A stretch of DNA of 64,000 nt, from contig JAGAPD010000001.1 of NCBI GenBank assembly GCA_017623435.1, positions 1 through 64,000 of the forward strand, written 5' to 3'. Positions 38,339 through 46,413 of the stretch are shown piece by piece. How positions within the stretch are numbered: position 1 is the first letter of the stretch; each line of letters starts with the position of its first letter. The notes below the pieces were generated by a model. That model had not been told where the DNA came from, searched no databases, and saw only the letters and a program-made list of their open reading frames with translations. The DNA comes from Clostridia bacterium. Lineage in GTDB: Bacteria; Bacillota; Clostridia; Christensenellales; Pumilibacteraceae. A program made the position numbers and the translations under genes.

Positions 38339-39022
38339 ATGGAAGAATATCTTATTCGCCCCGTTGCACATATTCATACTGATTTTAAGCAAAAGTTTGG
38401 AGTACCGCGACAAAGTGGACGCGTGGATTCGCTTATAGGGAAAATCGTATTTACGCCCGAGTTCAGAGATGAAACAGCGCTACGCGACATTGAAAAATTT
38501 TCACATCTATGGCTGATTTTCGGTTTTTCACTCGTTCCCGACGCGCCTTTTTCTCCCGCTGTCCGTCCGCCACGCTTGGGCGGAAATTACAAAACGGGCG
38601 TTTTTGCAAGCCGTTCACCCTTCCGTCCTAACCGATTAGGTTTATCGTCAGTACGCTTGATCGCGGTAGAAAAAAGCAAAACGGAGGGGTACGTCCTACT
38701 CGTTTCGGGCGCGGACCTCGTGGACGGAACGCCCATTTACGATATAAAGCCTTACCTTTCCTTTTCAGACAGTCACACCGACTCTACCGACGGCTACGCA
38801 AAAGACCAAGTCGGTCACTTGCTAAAAGTCAATTATACCGACGAAATTATCAGCGTTTTGCCAGAAGATAAGCGCCAAGCGGTTATCGACTGCATTGCTC
38901 AAGATCCACGCCCGTCGTACGTAGACGAAGAGCGCGAATACGGAATGTCGTTTGGAGGATACAATATTCGCTTTACCGTAAACGGCGAGATCGCAACCGT
39001 TATAGAAATTACGAAAGAATAA
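38339..39022 (+). CDS. trmO: tRNA (N6-threonylcarbamoyladenosine37-N6)-methyltransferase TrmO
   Basis: This 227-residue TrmO/TsaA/YaeB protein methylates t6A37 in tRNA-Thr(GGU). It has the beta-barrel signature FGVPRQSGRV, the ASRSPFRPNRLGLSSVRL core near residue 90 and the DLVDGTPIYDIKPY motif near residue 133. The ATG at 38339 follows AGGAG; the earlier in-frame ATG lacks a site. An apparent short insertion (KSKTEG, near 114-119) between two core strands is encoded by a degenerate 30-bp palindrome copy. Confidence 0.93.
   Translation: MEEYLIRPVAHIHTDFKQKFGVPRQSGRVDSLIGKIVFTPEFRDETALRDIEKFSHLWLIFGFSLVPDAPFSPAVRPPRLGGNYKTGVFASRSPFRPNRLGLSSVRLIAVEKSKTEGYVLLVSGADLVDGTPIYDIKPYLSFSDSHTDSTDGYAKDQVGHLLKVNYTDEIISVLPEDKRQAVIDCIAQDPRPSYVDEEREYGMSFGGYNIRFTVNGEIATVIEITKE
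38678..38707. repeat. Degenerate 30-bp palindrome-family copy inside trmO
   Basis: AAAACGGAGGGG arm, AC|GT at exactly 15 bases, then ACTCGTTT. It could still fold with AACGnAG pairing CTCGTT. In frame within trmO. Confidence 0.55.
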
Positions 39023-39023
39023 G

Positions 39024-39056
39024 AAAAACGCTTTGCCATAACGCAAAGCGTTTTTT
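39024..39056. terminator. Terminator after trmO
   Basis: Perfect stem AACGCTTTGC/GCAAAGCGTT with loop CATAAC and six T; shares the AAAACG edge but not the AC|GT centre. Confidence 0.9.
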
Positions 39057-39093
39057 GCTTATTTTGTCACAAATTCGCGGGTACGTATCCTCG

Positions 39094-39951
39094 TTAGTCT
39101 TGCTTTTTGTAGATAGGCAACAGCATTCTCGTTTGTTTTTTATATTGCGTAAAGCCCTCTTTTTTGCTCTGTCTGCCGTCCGCCATAGGAATGCTTACGG
39201 CAAGGAAAAGAACGGTGTTTGCCACTGCGCCTGCAATCAGCCACCACGTAGTAGGCGTTACCGAAAGGGCGTAGAGTGCGATTCCCCACCACATAAGTAT
39301 TTCGCCAAGGTAGTTGGGATGGCGTGAATATTTCCACAGTCCTACTCTTATAAAGGGCGTGGTGCGGTTTTTGCGATACGCTTGCATTTGGATATCCGAA
39401 ACGAGCTGGAGCGTTACGGCAATTAAGCTTACGATAAACGCCACTACCGAAAGCGCGTTGATTTCTCCACTACTTTCGAGCAAGAACACAACTGGCAAAA
39501 TACAGCCGTACACTACGAGCGTAGGAACGAGATGAATGCCCACGAAGTTTATTATGGGATACGCCTTGCCCGTCTTTTGCGCAAGCATCGTGTATCGCCA
39601 GTCCTGATGGGTAAGTCCACCAAAAGTATACGCCCAGTTCGCAGTCAGTCTTACTCCCCACAGTCCCACCGCCACGAGCGGAAGAATATGCATAAGCGTG
39701 AGGTTTTTACCAAGCGCAAAGGCTACGCAAATAACTAAGGGTTGAACGGACCAGTACGGATCGTAAACGGACGCGTTAGAAAAAATCAGGCTGAACGCGA
39801 AGGTCACTGCTGTCGCTACGATATCGGCAAGCAAAAGACTTAACCAAAAATCAAAGGGAAGGGCGATATAAACCGCCACGCCCACCGCCGTCGCCACGAC
39901 GTACACGAGCGCCACTATTATAAAACTTAAAGCTCTGTTTTCTACTTTCAT
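39094..39951 (-). CDS. DUF1295 / steroid 5-alpha-reductase-like membrane protein
   Basis: This 285-residue protein has about seven membrane segments. The signature GLWKYSRHPNYLGEILMWWGIAL near residue 205 is the DUF1295 hallmark, shared with isoprenylcysteine methyltransferase and 5-alpha-reductase folds; the RHPNY segment binds cofactor in relatives. The reaction is unknown here. It begins 3 bases after the winged-helix gene ends, so they are co-transcribed. Confidence 0.88.
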   Translation of the reverse strand: MKVENRALSFIIVALVYVVATAVGVAVYIALPFDFWLSLLLADIVATAVTFAFSLIFSNASVYDPYWSVQPLVICVAFALGKNLTLMHILPLVAVGLWGVRLTANWAYTFGGLTHQDWRYTMLAQKTGKAYPIINFVGIHLVPTLVVYGCILPVVFLLESSGEINALSVVAFIVSLIAVTLQLVSDIQMQAYRKNRTTPFIRVGLWKYSRHPNYLGEILMWWGIALYALSVTPTTWWLIAGAVANTVLFLAVSIPMADGRQSKKEGFTQYKKQTRMLLPIYKKQD

Positions 39952-39954
39952 ATC

Positions 39955-41019
39955 TTACGCCTTATAAAAAACGATTTCAACGCTTGCGTTTTCGTCCTTA
40001 CTCAAAACTTCGCCTAATTTTTGCTTGCATTGTTCAAAAACGCTGACCGACCAGTTAAGCGCAATCTTGACGTCCTGCGCCTGTAAGAAGAAAGTTCCGC
40101 ACTTATCTTTTTCTTTATTATCAGGCGAAATCAGTTTTATCAGGTTAGCGCTACCGCCAACGATTTTCATAAGCGTACTATTTCCGCCTGCCTTCGCCGT
40201 ACGACGAATAAGGTCGATAAGCTTGTCTTGCTTTTCAACGCCTATGCGTACCTTGTCCGTGCCGTTACTCATTTGTGCAAAGAAAACGACGTTAGGATTT
40301 TCCGCTTTCTTTTCGCGCAATCTTTTGATTTGTTCTTCCAGAGCGTCAAAATCACTCTTCGGTTTTTTCTCTTCGCTTACGCTTGCCAAGACTTCTTCGA
40401 TTGCTTTTCTGTCGTCCTCGTCGCGAATCGCGTCAAGTCCCGTGGGCGCGCTTTCCTCTGCAACTTGATTATTCTTTTGCTTTTGCGCCCTCTCAAACTC
40501 CTCGCGGCGTTTTTTTATGCGCTCCATTCTAAGCTGCGTCGCGTAGTCGCGATACTTCGCAACTAGTTCCTCGTAATCTTCCTCTCTTAAAGTGCAAACG
40601 AACTTGTCCTCGTTTTTGGTCGCAAGCCCAAGACTGACGAGCGCGTTATACGACTGAATCAAATAGTCGTTTTCTTCCGCGGTTACGCCCGTGCCCCAAG
40701 TCCTTTCGTGCTGAAAAATTCGTTTGAGTGCATCCACGCTTTTCGCGTCAAGAAGTTCAACGACTTCGTCCAACTTTTGTGCGGTAAGCTTACGCTTTAT
40801 CGCGCCACCGATAACGGCAACCTGATCTATATCCTCCTCGTCCGCTACCACGGCAAAAACGCCTTCGCCGGCGTCCTTGATTATCCCCTTGTCAAGTAGC
40901 TCCTTCATTGCTTTTAACGACTGCGTGCACGAATAGCCTTGCTTTATAAGGTCGCTCATCGTGATCGTGTCGCCAGTTCGCACTATATCTATTGCTGATT
41001 GAAATGCTTTATCTTTCAT
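39955..41019 (-). CDS. Unknown protein with FtsK-gamma-like winged helix at N-terminus
   Basis: This 354-residue soluble protein is not recognised overall. Residues about 6-45 (AIDIVRTGDTITMSDLIKQGYSCTQSLKAMKELLDKGII) read like the FtsK/SpoIIIE gamma winged helix that recognises KOPS/SRS DNA. A helical middle follows with two weaker winged-helix-like stretches and a charged coiled coil (150-235); the C-terminal 110 residues look alpha/beta. I use the ATG at 41019, which has AGAGG upstream. A palindromic terminator lies just before it, yet DUF1295 follows at 3 bases. Confidence 0.72.
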   Translation of the reverse strand: MKDKAFQSAIDIVRTGDTITMSDLIKQGYSCTQSLKAMKELLDKGIIKDAGEGVFAVVADEEDIDQVAVIGGAIKRKLTAQKLDEVVELLDAKSVDALKRIFQHERTWGTGVTAEENDYLIQSYNALVSLGLATKNEDKFVCTLREEDYEELVAKYRDYATQLRMERIKKRREEFERAQKQKNNQVAEESAPTGLDAIRDEDDRKAIEEVLASVSEEKKPKSDFDALEEQIKRLREKKAENPNVVFFAQMSNGTDKVRIGVEKQDKLIDLIRRTAKAGGNSTLMKIVGGSANLIKLISPDNKEKDKCGTFFLQAQDVKIALNWSVSVFEQCKQKLGEVLSKDENASVEIVFYKA

Positions 41020-41038
41020 CTTTTTGTCCTCTTCTTGC

Positions 41039-41068
41039 AAAACGACGGGGTACGCACCTCGCCGTTTG
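41039..41068 (-). terminator. 30-bp palindromic terminator (copy 6)
   Basis: Stem AAACG..GGT / ACC..CGTTT around ACGC, two mismatches. It lies after the YbjN-like gene and 20 bases before the next start codon on the same strand, where it may attenuate rather than fully stop transcription. Confidence 0.75.
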
Positions 41069-41086
41069 TTTTTTCTTACGCGCTGA

Positions 41087-41578
41087 TTATTTGTCGCTGT
41101 GAACGAAATCGTAGATTTCCTCCGTGCTCATTGCACCCTTAGCGAACATAAATAATTTGTCGTTGTAGCGGTCTACGGTGTAGGTCGAAATTTCAAACAA
41201 ATGCGCGCAAAGCTCCTTCGTAACCTCCATTTGCGAATAAGACGAAGTTATGCGGTAATAAATTGCGCCCGTTTTTACGTTGAAGTCAAAACTGCCTTCG
41301 CGGAGATTGTCGGTGATAATGGAAGTAGCAATCGCGCCATAGGCGAGCTTGTCCTCGTCGATATTAAAGGGCATCTGACTTAAAATACTGATAAGGTCGT
41401 ATTTAGGGTTGATCACGATTAAAAACTTCATCGTTAAATCGTCGCCCTTACCGCTGATATTAATCCTATACGCTCCGTCCTCGCTACTTTCCTTGTCGTA
41501 TTTGAGGTTTCTTCCGTCAAAATACGCGCAAAAAGTCTCGTAAGCCTTTTTTGCTCTCACTTCGCTACTCTGTGCCAT
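41087..41578 (-). CDS. YbjN-like protein
   Basis: This 163-residue alpha/beta protein resembles the YbjN / type III secretion chaperone-like fold: a helix (VRAKKAYETFCAYFDGRNLKY), an antiparallel sheet (MKFLIVINPKYDLISILSQMPF), central helices, another sheet and a C-terminal helix. The family is thought to bind partner proteins; no enzyme motif is present. It heads the minus-strand group that also contains the winged-helix and DUF1295 genes. The assignment is from pattern, not from a signature motif. Confidence 0.65.
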   Translation of the reverse strand: MAQSSEVRAKKAYETFCAYFDGRNLKYDKESSEDGAYRINISGKGDDLTMKFLIVINPKYDLISILSQMPFNIDEDKLAYGAIATSIITDNLREGSFDFNVKTGAIYYRITSSYSQMEVTKELCAHLFEISTYTVDRYNDKLFMFAKGAMSTEEIYDFVHSDK

Positions 41579-41662
41579 AATTTTCCTCCGTAGCCTCGTT
41601 GGTTTTATATTTCGTAGTATAGCATATTTTTACTCAATAAGTCAATATATAGCAACTAATTA

Positions 41663-41692
41663 TTGACAAAATCTCGTTTTTTATTGTATAAT
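41663..41692 (+). promoter_or_regulatory. Promoter of the Sel1 / VirD4-like operon
   Basis: TTGACA, 18 bases, TATAAT, about 75 bases before the first ATG. Confidence 0.85.
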
Positions 41693-41767
41693 AAAAGTTA
41701 ATGGAACGATATCTGTTAGATATTGCGAAAAACAACCGACAAATAACCACGAAACAGGGGACGGGAT

Positions 41768-42673
41768 ATGAAAAAACAAGTTTTTGACAACTACGAGGCG
41801 TTTTACAATATGGTGCTTTCCACCACTATTATGTCAAACGCTCCCTCTCTCGAATACGAAGAGGACGCTAAAAAAATCATAGAATTTATCGGCGGTGCGT
41901 ACGAGCTAAACGAAAAGTTCGTCGACTACTGCCGTGACGTTATTTTGGACGACTTGTCCCGTCTTGGCAGAACGATTGACCAGCTTGCCGTTTACAGCGA
42001 GCGCGCGTACGGTGATTGCTACACCCAAGACGACGCTTTGTTCGATATCAAGGGGGACGTACTGGCCACTTTGCAACGAATCGGCGGAAAAGAGGACTAC
42101 AACATCAACGAAGGTTGGTTCGATTACAGCCACTACAAAACGTATCAAGCGCAAGTCAGATTTAAGAAAATCGAAATTACCGCAGCGTCGGGAAACCTTA
42201 TCGCGACGCGTCAGGTAGGTATACTGAAAGCACTTGGAATAGGCTGTAAAAAGGATTACGCGCGCGCTATTTGGCGACTTACTCAATGCGCTTACTGGGG
42301 CGACGTCACCGCGATGAAATACCTTGCTTATATCTACAAAACGACGAATGACGACGAAAATCATAAGCTTTGGTGGGAAATCGGACAGCTGAGCGAGGAA
42401 TTTTTGCGCGCAGGTATCACGGTAATACCTGATTCACACAAGGATACTTATAGCGAAAACGCGCAAGCAATTTACGTTTACATTTCCTCTATCGCGCAGG
42501 ACGTAGTACACGCGCTAAACAAAACGAACATTGATTTTTCGTTTATCGAGGCAATTACTTCGCCCACGCTCGACTACCACCAAAAGATTTTTTACATAAA
42601 CAACTACTCGTATATGGGCTGGAAAGAAGTCACTAATTCTTCCGCAAAGCCCAAACGCACGATAGGATTTTAA
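41768..42673 (+). CDS. Sel1-repeat-like protein
   Basis: This 301-residue soluble protein is not assigned to a family with a known role. The centre (about 140-200) reads like Sel1/TPR-like repeats: AASGNLIATRQVGILKALG then KKDYARAIWRLTQCAYWGDVTAMKYLAYIYK. Such repeats usually bind partner proteins. It is the first gene of an operon whose second gene, 11 bases later, encodes a VirD4/TraG-type ATPase, so it may be an adaptor or cargo selector for that motor. The partnership is inferred from spacing only. Confidence 0.75.
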   Translation: MKKQVFDNYEAFYNMVLSTTIMSNAPSLEYEEDAKKIIEFIGGAYELNEKFVDYCRDVILDDLSRLGRTIDQLAVYSERAYGDCYTQDDALFDIKGDVLATLQRIGGKEDYNINEGWFDYSHYKTYQAQVRFKKIEITAASGNLIATRQVGILKALGIGCKKDYARAIWRLTQCAYWGDVTAMKYLAYIYKTTNDDENHKLWWEIGQLSEEFLRAGITVIPDSHKDTYSENAQAIYVYISSIAQDVVHALNKTNIDFSFIEAITSPTLDYHQKIFYINNYSYMGWKEVTNSSAKPKRTIGF

Positions 42674-42684
42674 AGGGGAGCAAA

Positions 42685-44514
42685 ATGATCAGAGGTTCAA
42701 TCACACAAGACAGAACGGCGAGGTACGTGGATGAGTATTTGGAAAATTCGTCCGCAATTAACTACACCGATTTGTCTGCTAAAAACAAACACGTTTCCGT
42801 CTTTTACGACGAGCTTTATAAGACCGAAATCGACGGCTATCCGGTAGCGAGCGATTACGTGGACGAAACGGGCAAGGTTTACTGCTCGGAAGACTTCAAA
42901 AAACTTTCGGACGAGAAAAAGGCGACTTGTCGGCTTCGCTATCACTATATGCCCTACTCTCACGAGCTTTACGTAGGCACGACGGGAAGTGGTAAAACCA
43001 CGGGTTGTATCGAGCCCCAGCTTCGCGCAATTTCTTCGCAAAAGAACAAACCTAATTTGTTCATCACCGACCCAAAGGGCGAACTTTTCGAGCGTAGTGC
43101 GCGCCACCTTAGCGAGCAAGGCTACAAAATTTACGTGCTTAACTTTAAGGACATTACGCACTCGGACAAGTGGAATCCTTTGCTTGAAATGTACGAAAAG
43201 CAACTGGAAAAGGCGTCGTTTGGCAAAGACTGCAAACTGCGCACGGGCTTTCCTGACGACGACCTCGAGCCCTTCGCACCCATAGACGAATTTGACGGGC
43301 AAACCTATATCGAGCTTGACGGAAAGGCTTTCCCTAACGGCGAGATTTGCGACAACTATATCGCCTTTCGTCGCGACTTTATGGAGGCGGAAATCACCTC
43401 TATGGTCAATCAGTTCGCAAACATGATGATAAAGGTGCAAAGCAAGACGGACGCGTCGTGGGAGCACGGCGCACAACAACTTCTCAAAGGTATTCTGTTT
43501 TGTATGCTCGAGGACGCGATTGACGAAAAGAGCGGTTTTACGCGCGAAATGATGACTTTTTTCACCATTCGCCAGTACTACGACAAGCTGCGCACGGAAA
43601 TTGCAGGCGACGACCGCGACTACAACGTGAACAACCATCCTCTTCTCAAAAACAAGTCGAGAAGTACGGTAATCCACCTTAACGTTGCGCTCAATAACGC
43701 GCCCAACACTATGAAAAGCTACTGTGGCGTGTTCGAAGGCGCTACGAAGGACTGGTTCCAAGGACACATCTTCGCGCTCACGACGGGTTGCACTATTGAT
43801 CTTGACAATATCGGCGACCGCCCGTACGCTATCTTTAATATCACGCGCGACTACGACAAAAGCGACTTTACCGTAGCAGGTATGTTTATCGACTGGGTTT
43901 ACCGCCACGCGCTTGAAAAGGCAGAGGCGAGCGTTAAGGACGAGGACGGCAGACCGACCACACGCCCCCTTCACTTCTTGCTTGACGAGTTTGGAAACAT
44001 TCCTGAAATTCGCGATTTTGAAAACAAAATTTCCACCTCGCGTTCAAGAAATATTTGGTTTCACCTCGTCGTTCAGTCTTACGAGCAAATTGATATAGTT
44101 TATTCGCAGGGCAAGGCGACGGTCATTTGCGACAACTGTAACGCGCAAATTTTCTTGGGCGCACAGTCGCGTGCCACCAAAGAAAAATTCTCCAAGGAAT
44201 GCGGTATGCGCTGGGTACCTTCACTCGCGTCGCGCCTCACTCCTAACGATACCTCGCTTACGCAAGTAGCCGTACTTCCCATAAGCAGTCTTGACCTTAT
44301 CAGCGAGGGCGAATTGTATATAAAGCGCTTGTATTTACCCGTTATAAAATCGCAATATATTCGCAGCTACATCTGCGCGCAAAACGGCGACTTTGCACAC
44401 TTTAGAGATAAAAACGCTTACCGCAATCACGCGCCTATCAATATCGAGCCGTTCAATTCGGCTAAATACAACTTCGCTCCGCTAACCAAACCAACTAATA
44501 GCGACGACGACTAA
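42685..44514 (+). CDS. VirD4/TraG-type ATPase lacking membrane segments
   Basis: This 609-residue P-loop ATPase is of the type IV coupling protein family, hexameric motors that feed DNA or protein to secretion channels. Walker A (GTTGSGKTTG) is at about 98-107, Walker B (LHFLLDEFGNIP) near 430, and the TraG-type motif STSRSRNIWFHLVVQS near 451. VirD4 relatives normally start with two membrane helices; here the first 90 residues are hydrophilic. No relaxase, VirB4, VirB6 or pilus gene is in the window. It is either a remnant of a conjugative element or part of an uncharacterised cytosolic system. Confidence 0.88.
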   Translation: MIRGSITQDRTARYVDEYLENSSAINYTDLSAKNKHVSVFYDELYKTEIDGYPVASDYVDETGKVYCSEDFKKLSDEKKATCRLRYHYMPYSHELYVGTTGSGKTTGCIEPQLRAISSQKNKPNLFITDPKGELFERSARHLSEQGYKIYVLNFKDITHSDKWNPLLEMYEKQLEKASFGKDCKLRTGFPDDDLEPFAPIDEFDGQTYIELDGKAFPNGEICDNYIAFRRDFMEAEITSMVNQFANMMIKVQSKTDASWEHGAQQLLKGILFCMLEDAIDEKSGFTREMMTFFTIRQYYDKLRTEIAGDDRDYNVNNHPLLKNKSRSTVIHLNVALNNAPNTMKSYCGVFEGATKDWFQGHIFALTTGCTIDLDNIGDRPYAIFNITRDYDKSDFTVAGMFIDWVYRHALEKAEASVKDEDGRPTTRPLHFLLDEFGNIPEIRDFENKISTSRSRNIWFHLVVQSYEQIDIVYSQGKATVICDNCNAQIFLGAQSRATKEKFSKECGMRWVPSLASRLTPNDTSLTQVAVLPISSLDLISEGELYIKRLYLPVIKSQYIRSYICAQNGDFAHFRDKNAYRNHAPINIEPFNSAKYNFAPLTKPTNSDDD

Positions 44515-44531
44515 AACTAAGTAAAAAAGCA

Positions 44532-44561
44532 AAAACGCAAGGGTACGCACCCCTGCGTTTT
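44532..44561. terminator. 30-bp palindromic terminator (copy 7)
   Basis: Stem AAAACGCA(a)GGGT / ACCC(c)TGCGTTTT around ACGC, then more T. Between the convergent VirD4-like and ferritin-like genes. Confidence 0.9.
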
Positions 44562-44575
44562 TTGTTTTGGCTTGA

Positions 44576-45832
44576 TTATCTACCGATTTTAGTATTGTCC
44601 TTTTTGCGGTCGCGAAGCTCAGGAACGGGATGAGGCTCGTCCTCAAAACGGTAATCCTCACCGCACTCTGCAATATAGTCGTTGATGACCTTATGACTAG
44701 CAACGGAAGAAACGCTTCCGTTCACGCTTTCGTTATACTTAAAGAATTCGTAAGTGCGTGGAATTTCACGACTGTCAGCGTATTCCTCGAGCATAGCCGT
44801 GTTATTGACGGTGTTTTTCAAGATATCGCGGATATAAGCCTTGTTGTTTTCGATATTGCTATTAAAGGAAAGAGGCTGGGGGAATTTTCCGTCGGGAATA
44901 ACCTGTTGCCACTCCTTTTTCTCGTAGGTTTGCAAAAGCTCGCTCGCCTTATGAAGGTGCGCGATCTCGTCGAGAAGGTGGCGCTCCCAAAGTGCTTTGA
45001 TTCTATCGTCCGTCTCGTCCTCGTAAAGCGAGAAGTACACGTAGCACTCGGTATACTCGTGCATCAACCAGCATTCAAGCCAAGTAGACGAACTGTCCAT
45101 AAGCGACTCGTACTGCGTTACGTGTTGCTCCTCTATCATTGCAATCTCGGTGAAAAGCTTTCTGCCAAGGTCGGTCGAGTGGAAATTCGCGATATTCATA
45201 TAATAGTTCATCGTTTGCTGTTCCGCCGCCGTGATAATCGCCGTGTTAAGCTTCGTAATGGGCGAGGCAATAGAGTTGCTGATACCACGCTTTACGTCGT
45301 CGTAAGGGTATCTATGCTCGGCTACGGTCGGGCGACCGGGCATAATCTCCGTGTATCCGCCCACAAGCTTTTCACCCACTTCGCCCTGCTCCATTTCGAG
45401 AAGGTCGGAAAAACGATACAAGTGGTCGAAGTCCTCGAGAAGTGCAAAGTCCAAAGCCGCTTTTACGTAAGCGTCCGTTTCGTTTTGCGCCATAATCGCC
45501 GTAAGGTCGACAGCAAGCTGTTCGTAAGCGATCGTGTGTTCGAGCAAGTTTTCGTCAATAGGCTTAAGCGAGGCTATCGCCTTTTGCTGTTGCTGTTCCA
45601 CTCTGCGAACGAGCGCAAGCTCACGGCGAACGTCGTTGTTTACGCAATGGCGCGCAAAATTATGCCCAAAAGCGTTCGCCTCAAACTCCGTACCATTTGC
45701 AAGAATAATTCTCACTTTCGTGTACGGATCGGTCGCGTACTTGTCGTACGCCTTGCTGTAAAGCTGTTTCCAGTCGCGGAAAGAACTTTCAATTTTTTCG
45801 GGTTTAATCTTAAAAGGGTTCATTGTTGACAT
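44576..45832 (-). CDS. Large ferritin-like protein
   Basis: This 418-residue soluble helical protein is not assigned to a named family. It carries repeated metal-ligand patterns of ferritin-like diiron proteins: EHTIAYEQ (98-105), LLEDFDH (131-137), TAAEQQ (201-206), IEEQHVTQYE (233-242), MHEYTE (258-263) and DEIAHLHK (288-295). The helix-Glu-x2-His spacing suggests a duplicated or extended rubrerythrin-like bundle, which would bind iron or manganese and perhaps detoxify peroxide. GGAGG precedes the first ATG. Function is inferred from the motifs only. Confidence 0.75.
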   Translation of the reverse strand: MSTMNPFKIKPEKIESSFRDWKQLYSKAYDKYATDPYTKVRIILANGTEFEANAFGHNFARHCVNNDVRRELALVRRVEQQQQKAIASLKPIDENLLEHTIAYEQLAVDLTAIMAQNETDAYVKAALDFALLEDFDHLYRFSDLLEMEQGEVGEKLVGGYTEIMPGRPTVAEHRYPYDDVKRGISNSIASPITKLNTAIITAAEQQTMNYYMNIANFHSTDLGRKLFTEIAMIEEQHVTQYESLMDSSSTWLECWLMHEYTECYVYFSLYEDETDDRIKALWERHLLDEIAHLHKASELLQTYEKKEWQQVIPDGKFPQPLSFNSNIENNKAYIRDILKNTVNNTAMLEEYADSREIPRTYEFFKYNESVNGSVSSVASHKVINDYIAECGEDYRFEDEPHPVPELRDRKKDNTKIGR

Positions 45833-45926
45833 ATTTTTTCCTCCATATATCCCTATTTTGCCCTTTTGTCCACCTCGTTATTCGACTTTACTGCAAAAGT
45901 TTTTTCAATATTACCCTCTTTTTTCT

Positions 45927-45955
45927 TGCTATTTGCGTTTATTTATGGTATAATG
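45927..45955 (+). promoter_or_regulatory. Promoter of the tRNA-Thr region
   Basis: TTGCTA, 17 bases, TATAAT. Transcription would start near 45962, so the decayed tRNA copy at 45989 lies inside the primary transcript. Confidence 0.7.
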
Positions 45956-45988
45956 ATTGTCGTTCGATAAGTAGAAACTATGTTTCGT

Positions 45989-46057
45989 GCTACTGTGGCT
46001 CACGTTGGACCAGCTCGATTCGTTATCTCGCTTTCGTCTTTCAGTGTGCCAGTAAAT
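45989..46057 (+). pseudogene. Decayed tRNA-Thr copy
   Basis: It begins with the same GCTACTGTGGCTCA as the intact tRNA 75 bases downstream, keeps GTTGG, AGCT and GATTCGT, and ends GCCAGTA. The cloverleaf is broken by small insertions and deletions. Confidence 0.7.
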
Positions 46058-46063
46058 ATTTGT

Positions 46064-46139
46064 GCTACTGTGGCTCAGTTGGTAGAGCAGCTGATTCGTA
46101 ATCAGCAGGTCGCCGGTTCAAGTCCGGCCAGTAGCTCCA
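46064..46139 (+). tRNA. tRNA-Thr (anticodon CGU)
   Basis: This 76-base cloverleaf includes an encoded CCA. The acceptor stem is GCTACTG/CAGTAGC, the D loop has AGTTGGTAGAGC, the anticodon stem is GCTGA/TCAGC with loop TTCGTAA (anticodon CGT, reads ACG), and the T arm is CCGG-TTCAAGT-CCGG. A terminator follows two bases later. It is flanked by decayed direct and inverted partial copies. trmO, which acts on a threonine tRNA, is elsewhere in the window. Confidence 0.95.
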
Positions 46140-46140
46140 T

Positions 46141-46169
46141 AAAAACACCCTTGTATCAAGGGTGTTTTT
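46141..46169 (+). terminator. Terminator of tRNA-Thr
   Basis: Perfect stem AAAAACACCCTTG/CAAGGGTGTTTTT with a three-base loop. Confidence 0.88.
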
Positions 46170-46349
46170 AAGTACCTGCGGTAGAATTTGAACAGGCGAC
46201 CTACTTCTTACGACGCCTTCGGCGATTCGTAATACTCCGCTGCGCTCCGTGGCGTTCGCTTCGCTCGGCTAACAGCAGGTCGTAACGTTCGCCTAATAAC
46301 TGCACAAAAACACCACCTTGTATCAAGGGCGATTTAAGTACCTGCGGTA
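46170..46349. repeat. Decayed tRNA/terminator copies, inverted and direct
   Basis: 46184-46213 read on the minus strand matches the anticodon-to-T-arm part of the intact tRNA (TCGTAA, AGGTCGCC, GTTCAA). 46273-46330 is a decayed direct copy of the 3' half plus terminator. AAGTACCTGCGGTA occurs at 46170-46183 and again at 46336-46349. The spacer between is GC-rich (CCGCTGCGCTCCG). Confidence 0.65.
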
Positions 46350-46413
46350 AAACTAAATCGGGCGACTGTTTCGTTTTGCGCGATCATTACGATCATTACA
46401 TTTAGGAGAAAAT

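Noticed and set aside
42697..43974. 425-codon open frame antisense to the VirD4-like gene
   Set aside because: Composition (Val, Arg, Ala, Phe) is that of a reverse-strand shadow and the sense gene has intact ATPase motifs.
44630..45829. Plus-strand frame opposite the ferritin-like gene
   Set aside because: Shadow frame with no start signal; the minus-strand frame has GGAGG and conserved metal-ligand patterns.
45823..46101. Plus-strand frame across the tRNA promoter region
   Set aside because: It runs through the tRNA promoter and pseudo-tRNA; no start signal or protein-like composition.
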